From Nautilus pompilius (lineage: Eukaryota > Mollusca > Cephalopoda > Nautilida > Nautilidae), in the NCBI GenBank assembly GCA_018389105.1, contig JACATO010000039.1, positions 1,072,219 through 1,136,218 on the forward strand: a DNA stretch of 64,000 bases, written 5' to 3'. Both the position numbers and the translations under genes were made by a program. The notes below the pieces were generated by a model. It was not told the origin of the DNA. It searched no databases and saw nothing but the letters and a program-made list of their open reading frames with translations. Of this stretch, positions 33,345-45,517 are shown piece after piece (position 1 is the stretch's first letter; the number at the start of each line of letters is the position of its first letter).

Positions 33345-35631
33345 GTTTGTTGGCCTGTTCAGTTACTACTAATAATAATAATATGATGAAAAAGCTCTAA
33401 ATCCAAAATCTTTTCTTTCTAGGTTGCGCTAACATGACATGAGCAAAGTTCACCTTTTGTCCTTATATGGTGACAGGTAAAGAATAAGCATCAATCCAGT
33501 GAGCTAAAATGGTCTCCCTTTTTGGTTTTGTACGTGCAATTTATTGGAAACTAATGCATTGCTATCCAGATTTGTACAAGATGGCATATAAACTAGAATA
33601 AGTAATTCTCCATCCATCAGGGTGATATGGACTTTATTGAAAGTAATATTTGCATAAGAGCTAAAACGGCCATCCTTTTTTATGACGTCACATATTTTTG
33701 TGTTGTAGAATTTTTAAACCGTTGTTCAGTACTTAAGTCTATTTATGAAGAAAGCTTGAGACGCTGGCTGCATCGATTTGGACAGCAAACATCATGAAAT
33801 ATTCCATTAACTGCAACCAGATGCCCCCCTTTTTTTTGCGTATAAAAGATATTGCCATTTTCTGAAAGTTAGAACGAATCCTTTGACAATTTCAAACAAA
33901 TCTGCCTTGTCCCATATTGACTCAAGACAAACAGAAAAGTATTATCTATTTATCCACGGCCAACATCAGTCGCCGAGCGAGGGCGCAGCTGTGAGCGGAA
34001 GTAAACAGCTGTCTTTCCGTGTAATATGCCAGCCAACGTAAAGGTTTGAGGAAGGGTAATTCAATGCTAACAGGGAAAAATTTGGCCATCGAATCGCGTA
34101 TTTTCCACGTGGTGGAATGGAAGAGAATGTCTGCTATAGTAAGTACATGCGGGTAGTGGAGTGCGAGAAAACTTAGAATTTCCTAGCGTTTCGAAACGTT
34201 CGCTGTCTTGTTCTGGATCAGTAAAGTCGACAGATAGAATAGGTAAAGGAATTAAACAGATTTAGCCGATAAACAAGGAGTAACCAGCCTCATGGGTTAA
34301 AAAATTAAAAAAATTTCCTCAATGTGTATTTTTTTAGGTGTTTTTGAAGGAAGTTAATTTAATCTTTAACTGTTGTTATCGAAACCTCCAATGGCTTTTG
34401 AACATTTGAAATTTCTCCCCTGGGGTTTTTTCTTTTGATAAAAAAACAACTACCTTTTGGCTTCACGCTATCGGTAATTAACTCAAATTGGCAGTCACCT
34501 TTACTAACTTTCAGTTTTTCCTGCTCCAATAAATGTATTTTTGCATTTGAATTCGTCTGAGTAAATTCATGACGTGAATTATGAAATTTATTTTGGCCAT
34601 CACCAATTTAGGAAGTGGGAAGTCTGTTAGCTTGCAGCTAATGGTACCGTTCGGTATTTAAAATGGACTGATAGAATTACCGGTGAACTCAGTTTGGCGG
34701 TGATTGATGTCCTGAAGATGCACGGCTTACAGTTTATACGTGTGAAACGTTGTTCCTTTTCAGTTTTTTCTGTAGGAAGAAGATCGGTGCGGTGCCACTC
34801 GGCTAATTGCCATGCATGACAATGCCATTAAACCCTACTAGCTCTCATCTCTCGTCTAGATTTCCTGATGCTTGTTGTTCTGGTTATATGTTTCACTATA
34901 TATAATCTCTTCAAATGAGGCCACCTATTTGATGATGCTGATTGCTTCTCGCTCGCTTTAAGGTGCATAACAATATGGATTAGCCTGATCTTACATCATC
35001 AAAGTAGCCACCAAGAACTTTTGAGAGACCTTTATGTACAGGCTATTTCCGTCTCGTGAAAGATGCCAAATGCTATGCATACGTGTAGTTTTAGCACCTG
35101 CTCTTCCAAGTTGCTGCGCTTCGATAGCTAACGTTATTCCTCATCCTCGGCTACGCTCCAATAACCGCAAGGGATCTCAGCTTCTAAAGTTAAAATCAAA
35201 TTTTCTATCGAAACCTCGTGTATATAATAAGTACACATCAGTAAATAATCGTTCACGTGGACTTGCTGATACACACAAATCATGTAAGGAAATTGCTACA
35301 CACACTTAAGAATCTAAATTATAGACTAAATGTTTGCCTACTGATGCGAACCATTTAATTAATGTATGGAATGATGTTATAATTTTATTCTAAAGTTTAT
35401 TGTATTTTTAAGAATAAATTTGCCTTTAACATCTCACAAGCGCAGTTCAGTGCCAGTGCATGTCGCTAGTAGTGGAGTGATCTGAACCCACCTGGGCGCA
35501 CATCCCACTGGCGACTGATGGAAGCTCTCCTCGATACTCTGTGACCCGAAACAGTCAGAGAGAAGGGGGGAATGTTGACATCACGCGACATTAGTTATCA
35601 CGTCACTTCAGAATGCCCCAGTAATCCGGAC
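33345..35631. other. Non-coding stretch, nothing recognised
   Basis: No supported gene. One 91-codon frame (35034-35309) is Arg/Lys/Ser-rich without domain features. It could hold further remains of the RT element, but I cannot identify any. Confidence 0.35.

Positions 35632-35696
<65 letters not shown>
35632..35696. repeat. (AAT)n microsatellite
   Basis: About 21 nearly perfect AAT units. On the minus strand it gives poly-Ile or poly-Tyr in two overlapping frames that are artefacts. Confidence 0.97.
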
Positions 35697-36099
35697 GTTT
35701 CTTGACCAGACGAAATCAAGAGCCGGTGGCAGGAGCGAGCAGCCCAGACTTGTCTGGGACCGCTCAATAGAATGAGGAGGAGAAAAGAAGTTTGAGAAGT
35801 TAATGATGTTCTGTGTGAGTGTGTAGGCGTAGCACCAGGGTGTGTACCAAAAGTATGTGGGTGGGTGATAAAAAGCGAAAGCAATTAAAAACAGCATGAA
35901 TAAAAGAAAATTGGATACCAGACTTAAGAACTGTAGGCGGTCCGCATTGATGGTCTGAAGCCACCGTTTAACAGGACTGAGGTGATGTGGTTACTTATGA
36001 ATATGTACGAACTGAACTATGGCGATGAGAGAACGAGACACGAGCGTGTTGGCGGACAGTGACATCGTCAGACGTCCACGGCCGAGCGAAGCTGAAGCG

Positions 36100-36102
<3 letters not shown>

Positions 36103-36135
<33 letters not shown>

Positions 36136-36413
36136 ATGACGTCATGTCTCTCTCTGTAATGAACATCATCTCTCTCTGTTAGTGAGCATCATCTCTCTCT
36201 CTTTGTAATGAACATCATCTCTCTCTGTGTAATGACGTCATGTCTCTCTCTCCGTGATGACGCTATATCTTTCTGTAATAAGTTATATCTCTCTCTCTAA
36301 TAAATCCTCTCTCTCCTCTCTCTCTCTCTCCATCTCTCTCCTCTCTCTCTCTCTTCCCTCTCTCTTCTCTCTCTCTCTCCCGCCCTCCTCCCTCTCTCTC
36401 TCTCTCTCTTGAG
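36103..36413 (+). repeat. CT/ATGACGTCAT minisatellite array
   Basis: Pure CT for about 30 bp, then GTAATGACGTCATGTCTCTC and GTAATGAACATCATCTCTCT monomers, then the GACGCTATATCTTTCTGTAA block and a long CT tail with CCTCC interruptions. The organisation matches the arrays at 7.4 and 55.7 kb. The CT tail ends directly in TTGAGAGAGATA, giving a small CT/GA hairpin at the junction. Confidence 0.92.
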
Positions 36414-36613
36414 AGAGATATGGAAATATTTTTCAAAAAATCCTTTAAACGTAAAAAAGCTATTTGAAAAATATAATGTTGCACTTAATAAGACACTGAT
36501 CAAAAGTAATTTATTTTACTTTCATCTCTATAAATATAGAAGTTGCTGTACTTATCTACTTTCAGTTTTTGATGTGACCACATCGTTTATGTCTGTTTCT
36601 GCCTGTCAGCTCA

Positions 36614-36614
<1 letters not shown>

Positions 36615-36660
<46 letters not shown>

Positions 36661-36768
36661 TATTATTATTATTAAGTATTATTATTATTTATATTATATT
36701 ATATTATTCTTATTATTATTATTATATTATTATTATTCTTATTATTATATGATTATTATTATTATTAA
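36615..36768. repeat. (ATT)n microsatellite, imperfect
   Basis: Trinucleotide ATT repeat with TTC and dinucleotide interruptions, about 150 bp. It creates poly-Leu/poly-Tyr at the end of a spurious plus-strand frame. Confidence 0.95.
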
Positions 36769-38380
36769 TCTGCAAAACCTGTGAATTCTAAGCAGCATAA
36801 ACAATGATCACACTAACACACAAAATATTTAATTTTATGAAATATTTTAAGCTGACATTATTACTGTATTTCTGTATTATTAATTCATTCCTATCCTACT
36901 GTTTCATCAGAAAAAAAGATAAAGTTTGCAGTCAGCTTCGAAGGGAAACCGCATGAAATACAGACAGTATAAAAAACAAGAACAGACTCGTTAGTCCACA
37001 GCCAACATATTATTATGCAGCTTTAAGGAAACCGGAGTGCGTTTGATAAGCGAACCATCGGAGAATTGTTTAGAAATTCTTCATGATCCAGAGGGAACTT
37101 TGGCGATTATTGTCGCTTTTGCCTGATATAAAAGACCCCTCAAAAAATGAGAAATAAATACAAGTGCCACGCTTACCAGAACGGAATAGGAGAAACACGA
37201 GAATGCTCTTTGACAGGCTCTCAAAGTTATGGATGCATATAATGCACTGCAGAATACCAACTGTAATTCCCTAGCCTGTCTTCTCAAGTTTGTAGAAGAA
37301 GAAAAAAAGAAAGAGTTTTTTTTTTTTTGTTGTTGCGAAGATGAAATTAAAAGTACATGAATTTCTTTCGGAAATCGCGACTTACCGTTTGGCTCGGCTG
37401 TATCTGCAAAAAGATGTATGGAATTCTAATATGTTCCTTTTTCCATGGACCGTTCCTTATGGAGTACTGGAATACATTACGGAAGCAGAAATCTCTAATG
37501 TAGAAAATTAACTTTATCGTTATTTTATTGTCTTTAATTTCTACACTTATCAGAAAGTTGGAAACTAGAAAATAAGTCACAAAAATAATATAATAGAATT
37601 AGTATTTTTGTGCAAAAGCTATTGTTTTTCACAAAGCATTGCGTCATGGTACCATGAAAAATACAATTTGTCGATGTAAGATCGAAGAATATTAACCAAA
37701 ATGCTATGAAATAATTCAGCTACATTATTTGGCTGCCGTTCAACCTGCTCTGCATTGATATCCTGTGAGCCCACACATCCTTAATGGTGTTCATGCTGAC
37801 ACCAAACGGTAATTTATACCAATCTATTAGCTTTCGATTTGCTGTCTGTTTTAAAAATGTATCCGTTTCCGATTAACCGATTCCCTGGTGAAATTGCACT
37901 ATGTGCAAAAATATTCTCACATGAAGCACTGGCTGAAGTGCTGTCGTTCTTGTAAATATCTCCAGCGAAGATACAGCTCCCCGAAGACTTCAGTCGAGCC
38001 GCCTCCACGTCGCGCACTGACTTCTGAACCTTCCTTCTTTCGCCGTCGCACAAACTGCCAATTGGTTTCTGACTCAGATTTCGATTCATCTGTAAACAAG
38101 GGTTGACTTGCTTCTAGTGGTCTTCGTCCGACTGTTTGTTTTCTGACTTGTTTTATTTCCTCTCAAATGGTTTATCCAAGCTGCAGCGCTTCACTCAGGC
38201 CCCACTTCGCGCTAGCGTGTTTCTCGCCCGCGACAGTCAGTCACACCTGTAATTTACGACGAGATCGCTGCAAGGTTTTCCGCCTGGTTGTAGACCGTAG
38301 AGGACGAGATAACTGAAGCTTCCTGCCTCTGCTGTTCATATCACCGACATTTCAAGTTTCAAAATAATCTCTTTGAAGTC
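36769..38380. other. Non-coding stretch, nothing recognised
   Basis: Overlapping frames at 37814-38106 on both strands (72-91 codons) look less random than most but share no motif with a family I know. They may be a fragment of an unidentified transposon. Confidence 0.3.
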
Positions 38381-38831
38381 TTCTCTCTCTCTCTCTCTCT
38401 CTGTATTGACGTCATCTCTCTCTGTATTGACGTCATCTCTCTCTGTACCGACGTCATCTCTCTCTCTCTGTGTATTGACATCATTTCTCTCTGTACCGAC
38501 GTCATCTCTCTCTCTGTATTGACGTCATCTCTCTCTGTATTGACGTCATCTCTCTCGGTGCCGACGTCATCTCTCTCTCTGTGTATTGACATCATTTCTC
38601 TCTGTACCGACGTCATATCTCCTCTGTATTGACGTCACTCTCTCTCTGTATGACGTCATCTCTCTCTGTATTGACGTCATCTCTCTCTGTACCGACGTCA
38701 TCTCTCGCTCTCTGTGTATTGACATCATTTCTCTCTGTACCGACGTCATCTTCTCTCTCTCTCTTGTATTGACGTCATCTCTCTCTGTACCGACGTCACT
38801 CTCTCTCTCTCGCTACTCTCTCGACGTCTCA

Positions 38832-38857
<26 letters not shown>
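38381..38857 (+). repeat. CT/TGACGTCAT minisatellite, TTGACGTCAT/CCGACGTCAT variant
   Basis: Two monomers alternate or repeat: GTATTGACGTCATCTCTCTC and GTACCGACGTCATCTCTCTC, with a third, GTATTGACATCATTTCTCTC. All are about 21-24 bp. The anchor GTAATGAC of the other arrays is here GTATTGAC or GTACCGAC, so this locus has been homogenised separately. The right end turns into CT with CGCTACTC breaks. Confidence 0.93.
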
Positions 38858-38863
<6 letters not shown>

Positions 38864-41843
38864 GTTTTATTTTGCTCGAAGGCAGGGACTTGTAGAGCGC
38901 ATATGTCTGTCATCAGAAACCTCGCGAGGTGAACTCAAAGGTGCGGAGTCGCAAGCGTACCCGCCGCGTGACGCGTTCCGAAGGACTCATTAAAGGGGAC
39001 TCGGAGAAATTTTGAAAAACCCCGTGGTTTGGTGATTATCTTCGCCTGGTAAAAGCCTCGGCGCCGCGGATCCGAGACACGATCTCACGAAGTCCAGATC
39101 CCCACCTCAATGTCTTCCGGGTAAAGGATCAACGACCCCACACCCCCAATCGAGGAAGGATAGCCAGCTCTTGCGAAAATTAGAGTTTAACTAGAATTTT
39201 GCCTTATGGAACATCCCATAATAACCAGAACTCCCATCCTTGTACGTTTACCAACAAGTATTTCTCTTCTGAACGCCCTGTCTGCATTCGATACATTATT
39301 ACTGAAGTGAATTTACTTATAGCTTTAATGTTTATGGTCGTGTAGAGGATCCTTATTCTGATATTCTGTTTCTAGGTTTATTTTCGATTCTGTATACCTC
39401 TATGTTTACCTATAGATGCGATTTTTTTAATGCCGGAGGAAAGAAATACCTGTTGTGAAAGACACGACGTCATCTGTAGCGTCATCGAGCAGTTGATGTA
39501 TGGCCTTCAGAGCAGGGAAAATACGGTCAAGAATAACAGAGCATAGGAAACACAAACTGCAGCTGGAGTAAGAAAAGAAGAACTCTTATTCGAGAAAATA
39601 AAACAGCAAATAAACTGTACTGGCGAGTGAAGAAACCACAAGCTAAAGGTATCTAGTACATGTTTCATTTCTATGTTTAGGAATCAGGCTTCGATTAACT
39701 CGTTAAATCGGATGCATAAATAATGATAAGCATTTTGATTGCAATAATGAAGTGGCCGTGGGTTGCCCATACACCATAGATGATGATCACAGATTTTCAC
39801 GGAATATCTTTTGTATAGTCAAATAAGTTTAAGGAACGACAACTCCATGAGCTTGCATAACGATTTATGGTTGTTGCCCTTGTCGAGTGATGACTAGCGA
39901 GAGAGGCAAATAATATCAAAAACGTCATTATGAAATTTAAAGCTGAACTGTCCATTCAGACAAAAAAAAAGGAAAAATCGAACGTACGAATTAAGGAAAG
40001 TTAGACCAGAAAGTCGATGTTTCAGATGAGAAGTCGACAGAAGATTTAATCAGTAATTAAGGGTAGATAATGACAAAAGGAAGATATAAAAATCCTGTCT
40101 CTAGGGTGTTTTTGACCCGAGAAAGGAAATAAAAAATTTCCGACAGTTTCGAGACGGACGTAATCGATTCACATTATCTGCTTGGATTTCACAAACTGAA
40201 GAAACAGATGAACAATAATAATATCAGGTAGCAAGGCGGACAGCGCTAGAAAGAGCGACCGTAACCCACGCTTTAACTTGTATGACGGAACACACTGCGG
40301 TCAGAGCCAGAGACAGAGAAGCCAGATGATGAGTCAGATACCACAATATCGGCTAGTGATAAGTGAAAGTAGATTTAGTAATGATAATAACAGGGATGAC
40401 GATGAAGATGCCGATGGTCCATCTGTCCGCCGCCACATCCCACGACAACAATACAATACAGACAGTGACATCAAACAGTAGTCATAATGACGTAGGGAGC
40501 GGCATTTTGAATACAAAAACTCACATTTTGACATTTTACAGCCAGTTCCGGGGGAGGGAGCGTGTGTGTATCATTTGGTCTTACTGACAGACGTCTAACT
40601 ACCACAGATTTTCGCCAATGGCTTTCGTTTTACTTCGTAATGACCTTACACTCGGCTCTCCGAGCGGGACCCTCTACGACATCGCCCGCCTACGTCACGG
40701 TCACGTGCCAGAGTTTTCTCGAACCAGTGGAGAAGGCAGCTTCCATTGTTTTAAAGACAATAATTACATTCAAATGAATGGATAAATAAATGATCCATCC
40801 TCGGTATCTGTTGAAACAAGACGCACAGCGGCCGAAGACTAAAGCGCTCGTAAATATTAATAGACCCGTAAAAGCGTCGGTTTCCCAGTTAATAGAGTTA
40901 AGTGTTCCCGTGTAAACGATACCAGCGCCTGGAATTACCGTTTTCGTCCGCCTAATTTGCCAGGCACCGACTGGACGGGCAGCCTCTCTCGTCCATCCAT
41001 CCACTCGGGTGTCGCGACTTTCCAGGTAGAATGTAAGGCTGGACGGCCGAGTCGCCGAAGCTTTTGTCTAACTCTTCTATATATATATTTTTTTTTGCGG
41101 CCCGGGGGTCAGCAGGATGTCTGGCGGTTAATAAAACGCAGCAGCCAGTGAGCCTCTGTCCTGATTACGGCGGACTTGAATTACACCGATATTCCCTTCT
41201 CACTGTACGGTAAGTAAATCAGCCGGCTGCTGTTATAAATGCATAATTAAAACAGCAGCAAATTAAAGACCGTTTTAAAATATATTTACTGGCCCGACCG
41301 GGACGTTAAACTTACCGATTCCGAACCAGGAGAATCCGTACCCCAAAGACTCCTGGTTGCGGGGTGAATTCGAAACTAAAACCACCAGGAGACTTCAAGA
41401 CGACATCGTTTAACTCCCATTGCCGGTTGCGTCGCCAAGTTGCTTTTAGTAATGATGACTGGTGCTGCTTTGCTCACGCTGACTTAACCTGATCACCGAA
41501 CCAGGAGAGCGTGGAAGTAATAAATTAGAAACAATAGACTTCCATGCATCATCTTGCATCAGATAGTCCTTCGATGAATTACCTATATCTCTCCCGGCTT
41601 TCACTCTAACCAAAAAGAAAACTGACAGGCGTGAGTAGTTATCATCAATCTAATCCATTATTATTATTGTTATGTTTTTAACGCTAGGACGCAATGGAAG
41701 GAGTTCAAAAAGACTAACAATTAAGAGTGGCACGAGAAGCAGCAAGAACAAGGCGGAAAGGAAAGATGACTGAGAAGGAAAATCAAGGTTGTTTAATACA
41801 ATAGTCTGTAACAGTCCTAGCGAAGTCCGTCCGTTTAGTTTGC
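38858..41843. other. Non-coding, possibly regulatory
   Basis: No gene supported. A patch at about 40.6-41.2 kb is GC-richer, with CACGTG next to a TACGTCA half-CRE near 40692-40709 and many TAAT-type sites further on; it could be a promoter or enhancer. The 62-75-codon frames at 40278-40587 overlap each other and are unrecognised. Confidence 0.3.
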
Positions 41844-42161
41844 GTGAACGTGCGGTTTGTGTTCTTGCTTTTTTCCGGCTTTACCAGCCATCCGACACAT
41901 AGAAGATATGCAGACAGGAGACAGGTCCTCATCAACAGGAAGATATTCTTCATGGTCCCGTTGACTCACATCGCCCATCTTACAGTGTTTAAAAGCGCCT
42001 TTTATGACGTCGATAATAGAACAAGAGCTTTTATAACAGGACGCGCGACCATCTCTGTCATGGATACGGCAACTGATTCAGCATCTGCTAGACCAAGACA
42101 AACAAGTTCTTTCAATTCCAGCAACAAACATCCACCGATGACAGTGGAAGAGAGAGAATAA
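41844..42161 (+). CDS. Hypothetical ORF with signal-peptide-like start
   Basis: A 105-codon frame beginning MNVRFVFLLFSGFTSHPT, which looks like a basic-then-hydrophobic secretion signal, followed by non-repetitive sequence with an Asp/Thr/Ser-rich end. No domain recognised and no clear promoter or poly-A signal was found. Could be chance, since the frame overlaps another of 94 codons on the minus strand. Confidence 0.15.
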   Translation: MNVRFVFLLFSGFTSHPTHRRYADRRQVLINRKIFFMVPLTHIAHLTVFKSAFYDVDNRTRAFITGRATISVMDTATDSASARPRQTSSFNSSNKHPPMTVEERE

Positions 42162-42794
42162 CCGTTACGTTTGGCCCGTGGCTCTTGAGTGAACGTAAAA
42201 TAGCCAGGAGCACTTCGGTGCCAAGAAGATGACCTTACCCCGAATGCCTTCTTTTGTCTGTCGACCGCCATACTGTTGGAAAACATGTCACCATGGCGAA
42301 GGATGCCTTAAGCGTCAAGGCTACCTCCCCCCCCTCGTTGGCAATGGACTTCCCCAGATCGCCATGGCGGAATTAAGTCCAGAAGAAACGGACACGTAAG
42401 GTTTGCCACCTACTACTCACATTGGCGGAGCGGAGAACGGAGAAAGCCGAGCGGGTGTGGGCATATTTTTTTGGGGGGGAGTTTTTTTCTTTCTCTCTCT
42501 CCCCCGTTATCGCCACAATTAGTGAAAGAAAACGAAATGTAAGGGAGCCATTTGGGACCACGGGGTGCGGGATTTATATGAAAATAAATTTCCGTGTATT
42601 CACTTGTGACAAAGAGGTTGGTCTCGCAAAAATTCGTAAGAGGATATTTTCAAAGGTTTTATTCCAAACGATAGTAAAAGAGAAGACTTAGACGAGATAT
42701 AGTAGTTATTTCCAGAAAAAATGCTAATAATAAAAAAAGATTTTAAAAAAACGAGAAGAAGCGTTGGGGCGTTTTCTCTCCCCCCCCTCCCCCG

Positions 42795-42808
42795 TCTGCG
42801 CATGCGCG
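42795..42808. promoter_or_regulatory. NRF1-type palindrome
   Basis: TCTGCGCATGCGCG contains the perfect TGCGCATGCGC... core recognised by NRF1. It follows a poly-C tract and lies in a locally CpG-containing stretch (42.37-42.86 kb), a possible TATA-less promoter. No exon assigned. Confidence 0.4.
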
Positions 42809-43325
42809 GAAATCGTTGGCACAAATTGCGAATTTTCCGCAACAAAAGACTCGGTGGGGGGAGGAGGAAAGTAAAAATTCTAATTTCTTAAAGACCGCGA
42901 TGAATCCAGTAATTAATCATCTAAATTTAATTAATATGACAGCCGTGTTTACAGTACCCTTTTGTATAGAACCCGTTGTTAAAGTAAGTCTGAAAGCATA
43001 AAGCCAATATGATTCGCCCCTTTTCTTTATTCCATTGTGAACAGCGAGAAAAGGAGAAACTAATCGATTTTTATTCTTAGAAAGTTTCTGAAAGGAAAAA
43101 ACAAACGATATCTTAACTAAGTCGTAAAAAAAGTAAAGTAAAATTTCAATTCCCAGACAATTAACTATTCACATTTTAGTTCTCTCGATAAAATTATTTT
43201 CGTATTTCTCTCCCTCCCGGTGCACAAACAATATACGAACGGAATAAGTATTTCCGATTATCGCAGTCAATTAGACAGAATTATTTTCTCCGGATGGCGA
43301 TATTTTGAAATCTGCCGAGGAAGGG

Positions 43326-43327
<2 letters not shown>

Positions 43328-43367
<40 letters not shown>

Positions 43368-43374
43368 AGAGAGG

Positions 43375-43431
<57 letters not shown>

Positions 43432-43447
43432 AGAGAGAGAGAGAGAG
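43328..43447. repeat. (GA)n microsatellite
   Basis: Long GA run broken twice by the same block (GATGAAGAGAG), i.e. a duplicated GA-plus-spacer unit, without TGACGTCA. Arg/Glu and Ser/Leu frames across it are artefacts. Confidence 0.95.
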
Positions 43448-44176
43448 TAAAAAAGAAAGAATAAAAACAAATTTTTTATCGCAATAAAAGGCTTCAGTGT
43501 AAAATAAGGTGGGAAGCATATTTTGATCGTACAAGACTCGTTTAATCTCTGTGCGGTCACGTGGAAAATCTTTCTCGTTGCGGGGACTTTCCGAGTAACT
43601 GGCTCAGTGAAAACGTAGCCGCAGCGAGTTCTAGCGCTGCCTGGCTTCAGCTCACTTTGATGTTGGGAGGGGAAGTTTGCACTAATGAGGACAGATATCG
43701 CTACACATACAGGAAAGCACCCGTGTATAACACGCTTTCTATTTATTTGCATTTTGTGGAGTTGCACCGCAGACCAAAACTGCTGGCTGTAGTGTACTTT
43801 TCTGTTGGACAATTTACTTCATTACAAGCTGTTCATAACCTACATAGCTATCAATCAAACTGTGATCATTGAACAGAATTTAGTAAAATAAGTACAGGTA
43901 ATATAAATTCATTCCAAACCAGATATCATGGACAAATTACGACACTAACTTAAAAAAAATTAATGAAGGCAAACGTAGTTTAGTTAACAGAGCGCAGAAG
44001 GATTTTAAAATATTATCAGGAAAGTCAGTTCCCAGGTCCCACTAAGATGCTACGGAAACACCTACTTTTTATTCTTTGTCATGTCTACGTATTCCCATGA
44101 CTTTCTTATATTTATCAGCTTACGTTCTTCTAGCTACAGGAGTTCTTCATTGATTTCCTCCCTTTTTCTGTGTTTC

Positions 44177-44244
44177 TTCTCTCTCTCTCTGTAATGACAT
44201 AATCTATAATCTATCTCTGTGTAATGACGCCATAGCTCTCTCAG

Positions 44245-44304
<60 letters not shown>

Positions 44305-44473
44305 TCTCTTTCTCTGTAATGACATAATCTATATCTATCTCTGTGTAATGACGCCATAGCTCTCTCTCTCTCTCTCTGTAATGACATAATCTATAATCTA
44401 TCTCGTGTAATGACGCCATAGCTCTCTCTCTCTCGCTCTCTCTCCTCTCGCTCTCTCTCTCTCTCTCTCTCTC
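44177..44473 (+). repeat. CT minisatellite, ATGACATAATC/ATGACGCCATAG variant
   Basis: Two alternating monomers: GTAATGACATAATCTATAAT followed by CTATCTCTGT, and GTAATGACGCCATAGCTCTC, separated by CT tracts of 20-60 bp. The same dimer occurs at the left end of the 21.8 kb array and, inverted, at 45.2-45.5 kb. The CRE core is decayed in both monomers. Confidence 0.93.
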
Positions 44474-45193
44474 CTGCTTTCTGCTTTTACTGAAAATTCA
44501 AACTCATACCTTATCTGTTTAATTGAAAAACAAACAACTTTCTACTAAGACGCCAAAATACACACCAGAAGCCGATCCAGAGTTGTTATCTGATGGCTGA
44601 GAGTTGGTAGAAATTTATATGTTACCTACTTCTGTCAGAGTCCGAATGGCGTGATTTCGGCTGTCTAATTAACTAGCCAGAAAACTTCGTTCTGAAAAGT
44701 TCTCGAATAGTTTCAATTACGGCTGACACTTCATTTTTTTATTCAGAAGAAATGGCGCTTTGGAAAATTTAGATTGTTAAGCTACAACAGAGATTTCATT
44801 TCCATAACATTTTGGTAAAGAGTCGTTATCGATAAATGAAAGTTAGGGTGTGACGAAGGAATATTTATGGTCACCAATCACGCGGAATTCGGTTGATTTA
44901 TCGAAAAGTTCGAAAGTTCAGTTCGGTAATTTGCTTAATCAGTTGCGGCATAACTTACTGTCAGTTAATTAACTCAACTAGATCGAATACTATGCTGGTG
45001 ACGCCATCTGGTCAGTTCCTTCAGGCGCCTTTAAGGTTTCAAGGGAAGTAATCTATAGAGATACACGTTTGAGCATTTACGTTGTAGATGAACTTGTATT
45101 CTGATTCAGATGGAGCTGAATTCCATCCTACTGTTGATATTTCTTCAGAGAGCATCATTAAAAAAAATCTTTTCTGGCCGATAATGAAGTGTT
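44474..45193. other. Unique spacer between two inverted arrays
   Basis: About 720 bp of ordinary AT-moderate sequence with no gene seen. It lies between two copies of the same minisatellite in opposite orientation. A GACGCCATCTGG motif occurs near 45001. Confidence 0.5.
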
Positions 45194-45194
45194 T

Positions 45195-45242
<48 letters not shown>

Positions 45243-45252
45243 GAGAGAGAGA

Positions 45253-45283
<31 letters not shown>

Positions 45284-45455
45284 CGCTATAGCGTCATTAC
45301 ACAGAGATAGATTATAGATTATGTCATTACAGAGAGAGAGAGAGAAGAGCTATGGCGTCATTACACAGAGATAGATTATAGATTATGTCATTACAGAGAG
45401 AGAGAGAGAGAGAGCTATGGCGTCATTACACAGAGATAGATTATAGATTATGTCA

Positions 45456-45515
<60 letters not shown>
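45194..45515 (-). repeat. GA minisatellite, inverted partner of 44.2 kb
   Basis: Reverse complement of the 44177-44473 units: GAGCTATGGCGTCATTACAC followed by AGAGATAGATTATAGATTATGTCATTACAGAGA. Three dimers are visible between long GA runs. Confidence 0.93.

Positions 45516-45517
<2 letters not shown>

Noticed and set aside
35603..35897. Two overlapping minus ORFs with poly-Ile and poly-Tyr
   Set aside because: Both arise from the AAT microsatellite.
37814..38106. Overlapping frames as a possible transposase piece (FTDESKSESE...)
   Set aside because: The DES motif alone is not enough; no further transposase motif follows in either frame.
38586..38993. 135-codon plus-strand ORF through the 38.4 kb array
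   Set aside because: The frame is translated minisatellite (Ser/Leu/Thr/Asp-Val repeats) with a non-coding tail.
43267..43812. 181-codon minus-strand ORF, the longest non-transposon frame in the area
   Set aside because: Much of it is Ser/Leu from the GA microsatellite; the rest has no recognisable feature.
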